A stretch of 55,772 nt of DNA from Erythrobacter sp. Lineage in GTDB: Bacteria; Pseudomonadota; Alphaproteobacteria; Sphingomonadales; Sphingomonadaceae. Position 1 is the stretch's first letter, and each line of letters starts with the position of its first letter. The position numbers and the translations under genes are program-made. The DNA lies in assembly GCA_024642335.1 (NCBI GenBank), contig JAHEBH010000014.1, positions 1 through 55,772 of the forward strand. The letters are read 5' to 3'. This document shows positions 41,466 to 48,183 of the stretch, in pieces. The notes beneath the pieces were generated by a model. It saw nothing but the letters and a program-made list of their open reading frames with translations. It searched no databases and was not told the origin of the DNA.

Positions 41466-42296
41466 ATGCCTCTTCGGAACCTCCTCGCCATCTTGCTGGC
41501 AGCGTGGGCGCTCGCCTTTTCGGCTCTCGCCCATGCCCAGCCCAGCTTTCCCGAGCGCGGCACAGCGCCGGTGGTCGACCAGGCCAATATCATCGATGAT
41601 GCCACAGAAGCGCAACTGACCGCGCGGCTCGATGCTTTCGAAGAGGCCAACCAGCGCCAGTTCGTTGTTGTGACGCTGGACAGCCTGCAGGGCTATGACA
41701 TTGCAGATTTTGGCTACCAGCTGGGCCGTTTTTGGGGCCTGGGCGATGCAGAGAACAACGACGGCATCATGCTGATCGTCGCTCCCAACGAGAAGAAGAT
41801 GCGCATCGAGGTCGGCTATGGGCTGGAGGCTATCATCCCCGACGGGCTCGCCTTCGAATATATCGAAGGGATGAAACCCTTTTTCCGCAATGGTGACTTC
41901 TCCGGTGGCATCGCCTGGGGTGCCGACCAGGTCATGCGGCAGATCGAGCTGCCACCGGAAGAAGCGCAGGCAATTGCCCAGCAGGCAAGCCAGAGCCGGG
42001 AGCGCGACGGCGGCTTCCCCATCGGCGCACTGTTCTGGATTGGATTTATTGTCTTCTTCTTCGTCCTGCCCGCCCTCGGTCGCGGTGGACGCCGCCGTCG
42101 CTATCGTAGCGGAATGGGCGGTGTTGTGGGCGACATCATCCTGTGGGAGGCCGGCAAGGCCATCGCCCGTGGCATGTCTGGCGGAAATCATCGTGGCGGC
42201 TGGGGTGGCGGAGGCGGCTTCGGCGGAGGCGGCGGCGGAGGCTTCGGCGGCGGAGGTGGATCGTTCGGAGGCGGTGGCGCCTCGGGAGGATGGTAA
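41466..42296 (+). CDS. Exported TPM-domain membrane protein (YgcG-like)
   Basis: 276 residues from the ATG at 41466, which begins a clear signal peptide (PLRNLLAILLAAWALAFSALAHAQ); a GTG at 41436 overlapping the lemA stop is the alternative. A TPM (TLP18.3/Psb32/MOLO-1) domain follows: VVDQANIIDDATEAQLTARL, QFVVVTLDSLQGYDIADFGYQLGRFWGLG, NDGIMLIVAPNEKKMRIEVGYGLEAIIPD. One membrane helix (GALFWIGFIVFFFVLPAL) and a strongly Gly-rich tail of repeated GGGGGFGGG close it. LemA/TPM pairs are thought to form a membrane complex; substrates are unknown. Confidence 0.88.
   Translation: MPLRNLLAILLAAWALAFSALAHAQPSFPERGTAPVVDQANIIDDATEAQLTARLDAFEEANQRQFVVVTLDSLQGYDIADFGYQLGRFWGLGDAENNDGIMLIVAPNEKKMRIEVGYGLEAIIPDGLAFEYIEGMKPFFRNGDFSGGIAWGADQVMRQIELPPEEAQAIAQQASQSRERDGGFPIGALFWIGFIVFFFVLPALGRGGRRRRYRSGMGGVVGDIILWEAGKAIARGMSGGNHRGGWGGGGGFGGGGGGGFGGGGGSFGGGGASGGW
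42185..42293 (+). repeat. Gly-rich codon repeat in the TPM gene
   Basis: Runs of GGC/GGA/GGT codons encode a tail made of GGG-F and GGG-S units. This low-complexity segment can slip during replication, so length variation between strains is expected. Confidence 0.7.
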
Positions 42297-42298
42297 TC

Positions 42299-42973
42299 AT
42301 GCCGATACTCGACGAAGCACAGCACAAGGTCGTCACCCAGGCCGTTGGCGAAGCGGAACTGACCACCAGCGGCGAGATCGTGACCGTCCTGGCCGATCGG
42401 TCCGATGGCTATTCCGATGTCGCGCTGGTCTGGGCAGCGACACTGAGCTTTACAGCCATGAGCGTTTTTGCCTTCGTTCCTCAGCCCTTCATGGATGTCT
42501 GGGACTGGCTGGTCGGCGGCTGGATGCATGAATGGACCACGGGCGAAACCGCCACAATGACCATCGCCCTCGGCCTCGGCACCTTCGTGCTGGTCTGGCT
42601 GGTGCAACAATGGGACCCGGTCCGATTTTTGCTGGTTCCCTCTCCGGTCAAATCACAGCGCGTTCGCGAGCGGGCGATGCGACATTTCAAGGTTGGGGCC
42701 GAAAAGCGCACGCACGGCCGGACAGGCGTGTTGATCTACCTCTCCATGCAGGAACACCGCGCGGAAATCGTCGCCGACGCGCCGATTGCGGAGAAGGTGC
42801 CTGCAGAGGTTTGGGGTGAGGCCATGGCCGATATGCTCGCCGAAATCGGCAAGGGCTGCACGGCTGAAGGCATTGCGGCAGGCGTGCGCGATGTGGGCAA
42901 GGTCCTGTCCGAGCACTTCCCGCGCGGCGCCGAGGATGTGAACGAATTGCCGGATCGCTTGATCGAACTCTAA
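42299..42973 (+). CDS. Second TPM-domain protein, membrane
   Basis: 224 residues from ATG 42299 with GGGAGGA 8 bases upstream, starting 2 bases after the stop of the preceding gene. Two membrane segments (VWAATLSFTAMSVFAFVPQPFM and ATMTIALGLGTFVLVWLV) split an N-terminal TPM-like part (VTQAVGEAELTTSGEIVTVLADRSDGYSDV) from its continuation (AMRHFKVGAEKRTHGRTGVLIYLSMQEHRAEIVADAPIAEKVP). The insertion of helices inside the domain is typical of this paralogue. It follows lemA and the first TPM gene as a three-gene operon. Confidence 0.87.
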   Translation: MPILDEAQHKVVTQAVGEAELTTSGEIVTVLADRSDGYSDVALVWAATLSFTAMSVFAFVPQPFMDVWDWLVGGWMHEWTTGETATMTIALGLGTFVLVWLVQQWDPVRFLLVPSPVKSQRVRERAMRHFKVGAEKRTHGRTGVLIYLSMQEHRAEIVADAPIAEKVPAEVWGEAMADMLAEIGKGCTAEGIAAGVRDVGKVLSEHFPRGAEDVNELPDRLIEL

Positions 42974-42993
42974 GCCTCCGATAACCGGCTGGC

Positions 42994-43539
42994 ATGTCAG
43001 TCAAAGATGCAGACCTGCCCGAAGAGGTGATGTGGTCCGGCAAATGGATCGCTGCCAAGCGGCGCGGCCGGTGGGAATACGTCAGTCGCACTCGAGGTGT
43101 CAGGGCGGCCGTGATCCTGCCGATCGATGGCAATCACATCATCCTCGTCGAGCAATACCGTGTGCCGCATGGCGGGCGCGTGCTCGAACTTCCTGCCGGA
43201 CTGATCGGAGACGAGGCAGGCTCTGAAGACGAAGACACGCTTGCCGCTGCCAAGCGCGAACTGGTGGAGGAAACCGGCTATGCCGCAACCGAATGGCAGG
43301 ATTGCGGAACGTTCCTCTCCTCCCCTGGCATGACCAGCGAGAGCTTTACCCTGCTCAAGGCGACCAATCTCACGAAAGTGGGCAATGGTGGCGGTACCGA
43401 GGGCGAGGATATCATCGTGCACCGCGTGGCGCTGGCCGATCTGCCGCGGCATGTCGCATCTTGCCGAAAAGCCGGAATGGCGATCGACGTACGACTGCTG
43501 GCGCTATTGGGACCGGCGTTCCTGGGAGTGGAAACATGA
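42994..43539 (+). CDS. NUDIX hydrolase (ADP-ribose pyrophosphatase-like)
   Basis: A 181-residue enzyme. The Nudix region reads ELPAGLIGDEAGSEDEDTLAAAKRELVEETGY. The REL..EE.G core is exact, and the preceding glycine-to-glutamate spacing is lengthened by an acidic insert. The N-terminal strand order and VEQYRVPHGGRVLELPAGL resemble ADP-ribose and nucleotide-sugar pyrophosphatases. Its stop overlaps the next ATG by four bases. Confidence 0.88.
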   Translation: MSVKDADLPEEVMWSGKWIAAKRRGRWEYVSRTRGVRAAVILPIDGNHIILVEQYRVPHGGRVLELPAGLIGDEAGSEDEDTLAAAKRELVEETGYAATEWQDCGTFLSSPGMTSESFTLLKATNLTKVGNGGGTEGEDIIVHRVALADLPRHVASCRKAGMAIDVRLLALLGPAFLGVET

Positions 43540-44453
43540 AAGTCGGCATTCTGGGATCGGGCGCCATGGGTTGCCTGTTCGGCGCAGCGTTTCACCGGGC
43601 CGGATGCGATGTCACGCTGATTGATGTCAACTGGGCGCATGTCGATGCGATCAACGCCAATGGCCTCGAACTCGATACGCGCGCGGGCGTGGAGCACCTG
43701 CCCATCCCCGCCCGCCTTCCCGCCGACGCGGAAGGCCCATTCGACCTGGTGGTGGTCTTCACCAAGACCTTCCATACCGTGGGCGCCTTGGAAGGCATCC
43801 GCCACACCATCGGGGACAACACCCATTTGCTCAGCCTGCAGAATGGCCTTGGCAATGATGCCAAGCTGGCGGGAGTGGTCAGTGATGAGCGCGTGATGGT
43901 GGGCGCGAGCATGCTGCCGTCGGACCTTGAAGGCCCGGGCAAGGTGCGCAGCCATGGCGAGGGTTATTCCAAGCTCTACCCCGCATTCGGCGGCGATCCG
44001 ACCATGGCGCAGAAGGTTGCCGATGCGCTGACCAAGGGCGGCCTGCCTGCACAGCTCGACCCGAAGATCCACGCGGCGATCTGGTCCAAGGCCATCTTCA
44101 ATGCCGCGATGAACCCGATGTGCGCGCTTACCCTGCGCACACCCGGATTCCTGGGCGCAAGCAAGGAGGCGCGCGCCACCATTCGCGCGGTGGTGGAAGA
44201 AGGCGTGGCGGCCGCCCATGCCAATGGCGCCATGATCGATCCCAAGCCGATCCACGATCTGACCGAAGTCAGCATGACCGACCATGCCGATCATGAGGCC
44301 AGCATGCTGCAGGACGTGAAAGCGGGAAGACGCACCGAAGTCGATGCGATCAATGGCGCGATCGTCGAGGCAGCGCATGCGAAGGGGCTGACCGCACCAG
44401 TCACCCAGACGCTATGGCACCTCGTGAAGCTGGAAGAGGCGAAATTAGGCTAG
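43536..44453 (+). CDS. panE: 2-dehydropantoate 2-reductase family protein
   Basis: A 305-residue NADPH enzyme. The Rossmann start VGILGSGAMGCLFGAAFHRAG, the TKTFHT segment with the usual lysine, LQNGLGN, and KAIFNAAMNPMCALT with the catalytic Lys-Asn region are present. It would reduce ketopantoate to pantoate in coenzyme A synthesis. The family also contains other 2-oxoacid reductases, so panE is probable, not proven. Its 3' end overlaps the convergent oxygenase gene by nine bases. Confidence 0.83.
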   Translation: MKVGILGSGAMGCLFGAAFHRAGCDVTLIDVNWAHVDAINANGLELDTRAGVEHLPIPARLPADAEGPFDLVVVFTKTFHTVGALEGIRHTIGDNTHLLSLQNGLGNDAKLAGVVSDERVMVGASMLPSDLEGPGKVRSHGEGYSKLYPAFGGDPTMAQKVADALTKGGLPAQLDPKIHAAIWSKAIFNAAMNPMCALTLRTPGFLGASKEARATIRAVVEEGVAAAHANGAMIDPKPIHDLTEVSMTDHADHEASMLQDVKAGRRTEVDAINGAIVEAAHAKGLTAPVTQTLWHLVKLEEAKLG

Positions 44454-45350
44454 CCTGATCTCGCGCAGCCTCTCCATCAGGTAATCCTGCGCGGTGATAG
44501 GAGCTTCACCGCCCTCATAGATCGGATCGATCAGGAAATCGGGGCGGAAGTGCAGGAAGAAAGGCATCGAATAGCGCGCGCGTTTTGCCGCCTCGCCCAC
44601 GGGATTGACCACGCGGTGGGTCGTAGAGCGCAAGCGACCTGCGGTATAGCGTTGCAGCATGTCGCCGATATTCACCGCCAGCGCACCCGGTGGTGGTGAA
44701 ACGGACAGCCAGTTCCCGTCCCTGGCCAGCAGTTGCAGCCCCGCCTCTTCTGCTCCCAGCAGCAATGTGATGGTATTGATATCTTCATGCGCTGCGGCAC
44801 GGATCGCGCCTTCTTCCGGCTCTTCTATTGCTGGCGGATAGTGCAGCAGGCGCATGACGGAGTTTCCGTCCCGCACGCTGTCCTCGAAGAAGTCCTCCCC
44901 TTCTCCCAGATAGAGCGCGATGGCGGAAAGAATGCGCTTTCCCGTCCATTCGAAGGCGAGGAACAGGTCCTGCATGGTGGGACGGAAATCGGCCGGTTCA
45001 TCAGGCCAGATATTGGGCCGCATGACCTTCGTATACCGATGCCCTTCCGGCAGGTCGCGCCCTACATGCCAGAATTCCTTGAGGTCATGCACATTCGCAC
45101 CCTTGGCGGTCTCGACGCCAAACGGAGTATAGCCCCGCGCACCGCCCAGCCCGGCGCGGTGATATTGCCGCTTCGCCTCCTCCGGCAGTGCAAAGAATGC
45201 ACGCGCTGCGGCATCGGCCCGGTCGATCAGTTTCTGGTCAATGCCGTGGTCACACACCACGGCAAAACCGAATTCCTCGAACGACCGACCCAGGTCATCG
45301 GCAAATTCGCAAAGCGATTTTTCGAGGCTGACGGATGCAATTTCTGACAT
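44445..45350 (-). CDS. 2OG-Fe(II) oxygenase, isopenicillin N synthase-like
   Basis: A 301-residue enzyme of the IPNS/DIOX fold. The N-terminal part has FEEFGFAVVCDHGID. Iron ligands are the His-x-Asp in AAHEDINTITLL and the distal His in STTHRVVNP, with the 2-oxoglutarate arginine in RYSMPFFLHF. Start at 45350 (MSEIASVSLEK). Substrates range widely in this family, so no reaction is assigned. It diverges from the LigE-like GST gene with 78 bases between starts, so the two could share a control region. Confidence 0.88.
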   Translation of the reverse strand: MSEIASVSLEKSLCEFADDLGRSFEEFGFAVVCDHGIDQKLIDRADAAARAFFALPEEAKRQYHRAGLGGARGYTPFGVETAKGANVHDLKEFWHVGRDLPEGHRYTKVMRPNIWPDEPADFRPTMQDLFLAFEWTGKRILSAIALYLGEGEDFFEDSVRDGNSVMRLLHYPPAIEEPEEGAIRAAAHEDINTITLLLGAEEAGLQLLARDGNWLSVSPPPGALAVNIGDMLQRYTAGRLRSTTHRVVNPVGEAAKRARYSMPFFLHFRPDFLIDPIYEGGEAPITAQDYLMERLREIRLA

Positions 45351-45428
45351 GGCGCAATGTCTTCCACTTTCCTTTTGCGGCATCAACCAATAGCAAGCCC
45401 TTCAATCGCAAAATAGAAAGAACCAGCC

Positions 45429-46262
45429 ATGGCCAAGGACAACAAGATCACCCTTTATGACCTTCAGGTCTCCACGGGGGCCACGATCAGCCCCTTTGTC
45501 TGGGCGACCAAATTGGCTGTGGCGCACAAGGGATTCGATCTCGATATCGTGGAAGGTGGTTTCACCGGCATCATGGAGCGCACTGGAGGCAAGACCGAAC
45601 GCCTCCCGGCCATCGTCGATGACGGCAAATGGGTGCTCGATAGCTGGGGCATCGTCGAATATCTCGACCAGACCTATCCCGATCGGCCGATGCTGATCCC
45701 GCATGAAAGCACCGCCGCGCTGACCAAGGCGCTGGACGCATGGTTCTGGGCAACTGCGGTCGGCCCGTGGATGCGCTGCTTCTGCGCCGATTATCGCAAC
45801 GTCTGCTTCGAACATGACAAGGAATATGTCACCAGCACGCGCGAGGTCATGCTGGGCAAGAAGCTGGAGGACATGCAAGCCGGGCGTGAGGATCGCCTGC
45901 CTGCAATCTCGGCCGCGCTCGAACCGCTGCGCATGACATTGCGCGAGCACGCATTCCTTGGCGGCAGTGAACCGAACTATGCCGACTATCGCATCATGGG
46001 CGGCTTCCTCTGGCTCGCCTCCGTAGCGGGAACACCAGCGCTGGCCAGCGACGATCCGCTGCGCGGCTGGGTCGAGCGGGTATGCGCCCTGTTTGGCGGC
46101 CTCGGCAACCATCCCGGCCTGTTCCCGATCTTCGGACTTGAGCAGCGAGAGGGCGATCCCGATCCGTTCAACCGGCAGGCAGGCCAGGGCGGCATATTCA
46201 AGCGCAACACCGGGCCGGCATCCACGCAGGCAGAAACCAAGCACATCTTGAAGCAGGATTGA
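45429..46262 (+). CDS. GST-family protein similar to beta-etherase LigE
   Basis: 277 residues with a thioredoxin-like N-terminal domain and a helical C-terminal domain. From memory it aligns along its whole length with LigE of Sphingobium SYK-6. Shared blocks include NKITLYDLQ, TISPFVWATK, HKGFDLDIVEGGFTGI, ERTGGKTERLPAIVDDG, WVLDSW, YPDRPML, STAVGPW-type TAVGPWMRC, LEDMQAGREDRLP and FGLEQREGDPDPF. LigE cleaves beta-aryl ether bonds of lignin fragments using glutathione. The region near residue 135 and the C-terminal tail differ. Its stop overlaps the next start by 4 bases (TTGA). It is clearly a homologue of beta-etherases; etherase activity needs proof. Confidence 0.85.
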   Translation: MAKDNKITLYDLQVSTGATISPFVWATKLAVAHKGFDLDIVEGGFTGIMERTGGKTERLPAIVDDGKWVLDSWGIVEYLDQTYPDRPMLIPHESTAALTKALDAWFWATAVGPWMRCFCADYRNVCFEHDKEYVTSTREVMLGKKLEDMQAGREDRLPAISAALEPLRMTLREHAFLGGSEPNYADYRIMGGFLWLASVAGTPALASDDPLRGWVERVCALFGGLGNHPGLFPIFGLEQREGDPDPFNRQAGQGGIFKRNTGPASTQAETKHILKQD

Positions 46263-47236
46263 GCGAATTGGCAAAACTGAAGGTCCTGGTCACGCGCCGC
46301 TGGCCCGCCGAAGTCGAGGGCCAGCTAGGCGCGCTGTTCGACGTCACGCTGAATGAGAGCGACGAAGCAATGAGCCAGCAAGCGTTGGCTGCAGCCATGG
46401 CGGAATACGACGTTCTGTGCCCCACCGTGTCGGACAAGATCGATGCGGAGGTGATCGCTGGTGGTGACCGGGTGAAGCTGATCGCCAATTACGGCGTGGG
46501 TTTTGATCATATCGATCTTGCCGCAGCCAGAGCCAAGGGCATCGCCGTCACCAACACGCCCGGCGTACTGACCGATGCCACCGCCGACATCGCCATGACC
46601 CTGCTGCTGATGGCAGCCCGCCGCGCGGGCGAAGGCGAGCGCGAGTTGCGCGCCGGGCAATGGAGCGGATGGCGCCCCACCCACCTCATCGGCAGCGCGC
46701 TTAAGGGCAAGGTGCTGGGCTGCGTCGGCTTTGGCCGCATTGCCATTGCCACCGCCCGCCGCGCGCATCACGGCTTCGGCATGAAGATCGCCTTTTACGG
46801 CAGGCGGCCTTGCGATCCTGCCATGGCAGAAGAATTGCAGGCCGAATTCTGCGCTGACCTCAAGCAACTGCTAGGCAAGGCGGATTTCGTCTCGCTTCAC
46901 GTGCCGGGCGGCGCTGAAACCGCCAACATGATCGATGCAGACGCCATCGCGGCCATGAGGCCGGGGTCATATCTCATCAACACGGCCCGGGGCGGCGTGG
47001 TGGATAACCAGGCGCTGGCCGCAGCCCTGAAGAGCGGTCATCTCGCCGGCGCAGGACTCGATGTTTATCCGGCGGAACCTGCCGTGCCCGAATGCCTGCT
47101 GGGGCTCGAAAACGCCGTTCTTTTGCCGCACCTCGGCAGCGCCAATGCCCAGACGCGCATCGCCATGGGCATGTGTGCATTGGCCAATGTCGAAGCCTTT
47201 GCAAATGGCGCACAACTGCCTAACACCGTGGCATGA
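46259..47236 (+). CDS. D-2-hydroxyacid dehydrogenase (glyoxylate/hydroxypyruvate reductase-like)
   Basis: A 325-residue NAD(P)-dependent enzyme. IANYGVGFDHIDLAAARAKGIAVTNTPGVLTDATAD and the dinucleotide motif LGCVGFGRIAIATARRA are typical of GRHPR/2-ketogluconate reductases. So are the catalytic Arg in NTARGGVVD, Glu in YPAEPAVPE, and His in LLPHLGSA. It would reduce glyoxylate or hydroxypyruvate to glycolate or D-glycerate. The TTG start overlaps the GST stop, and its own stop overlaps the next start (ATGA). D-glycerate is the substrate of the kinase encoded next, which fits. Confidence 0.9.
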   Translation: MSELAKLKVLVTRRWPAEVEGQLGALFDVTLNESDEAMSQQALAAAMAEYDVLCPTVSDKIDAEVIAGGDRVKLIANYGVGFDHIDLAAARAKGIAVTNTPGVLTDATADIAMTLLLMAARRAGEGERELRAGQWSGWRPTHLIGSALKGKVLGCVGFGRIAIATARRAHHGFGMKIAFYGRRPCDPAMAEELQAEFCADLKQLLGKADFVSLHVPGGAETANMIDADAIAAMRPGSYLINTARGGVVDNQALAAALKSGHLAGAGLDVYPAEPAVPECLLGLENAVLLPHLGSANAQTRIAMGMCALANVEAFANGAQLPNTVA

Positions 47237-48099
47237 GTTCGGACCCCATCGAAGCGCTGATCGAGGCGCAAGGCCTTCCTGCCAGTTACCGAAATGTGGT
47301 GGAGACCTTTTGGCAACCGCTTGCCAATGGGATTGCGCGTGAAGCCACGAAGCACAGGCCCCTGATCGTAGGCATCAATGGCGGGCAAGGATCGGGCAAG
47401 TCGACGCTATGCGCTTTCCTCGAGGTTCTTCTCGCAAAACGGGGCGTTCGCGCAGTCACGCTTTCGATCGACGACCTTTATCTGGGCAAGGCCGAGCGCG
47501 AGGCACTGGCGAAGGAAGTCCATCCGCTGTTCGCGACGCGCGGCGTGCCGGGTACCCATTCACCAGCGCTTGGTCTGGCGATCATCGAGCAAATCTGCGC
47601 CGGACGCGCCTTTGAACTGCCACGCTTTGACAAGGCCACCGACGAACGCCGCCCGCAAGGCGAGCGTATCAGCGGGCCGGTCGATATCCTGCTGCTGGAG
47701 GGATGGTGCGTCGCCTGCCGCCCGCAAGCAGACGAGGAACTGCTGGAACCGGTCAACGATCTGGAGCGCGACGAAGACCCGGAAGGCATCTGGCGCGCGG
47801 TCGCCAATCTCTGGCTGAGCGGGGAATATCGGAAGCTCTTCGACCAGATCGACATGCTGGTGATGCTGAAGGTCCCAGAGTTCGATGCCGTCCTTGCCAA
47901 TCGCCGCAAGCAGGAAGAAAAGCTGCGCGCCTCACAGCCCGATGCTCCGGAACTGATGGATGATGCCGCCCTCAAGCGGTTCTGCCAGCATTATGAGCGG
48001 CTGACCCTGCACATGCTGGAAGACTTGCCGCGCAGGGCGGATGTCCTGTTTGAAATCGGTCCGGACCAAGTACCGAAAAACCTTCCCGACGGACTCTAG
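47233..48099 (+). CDS. D-glycerate 3-kinase (GLYK-type P-loop kinase)
   Basis: A 288-residue kinase. Walker A is GINGGQGSGKSTL near residue 50, followed by SIDDLYLGKAERE, GTHSPALG, PRFDKATDERRP, and the EGWCVACRP motif that mirrors the EGWMLGF stretch of plant glycerate kinase. It would convert D-glycerate to 3-phosphoglycerate, sending carbon to central metabolism. The four-base overlap with the dehydrogenase gene makes a three-gene unit GST-dehydrogenase-kinase. No terminator is seen before the next start at 48184. Confidence 0.87.
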   Translation: MSSDPIEALIEAQGLPASYRNVVETFWQPLANGIAREATKHRPLIVGINGGQGSGKSTLCAFLEVLLAKRGVRAVTLSIDDLYLGKAEREALAKEVHPLFATRGVPGTHSPALGLAIIEQICAGRAFELPRFDKATDERRPQGERISGPVDILLLEGWCVACRPQADEELLEPVNDLERDEDPEGIWRAVANLWLSGEYRKLFDQIDMLVMLKVPEFDAVLANRRKQEEKLRASQPDAPELMDDAALKRFCQHYERLTLHMLEDLPRRADVLFEIGPDQVPKNLPDGL

Positions 48100-48183
48100 C
48101 GAGACTCGCAATGTCCGGCGGAGGACTGTAACGTCCGTGATAATGACGCCCCTAAGGGGTGCTGGTTCGGGGGATACGCAAAC

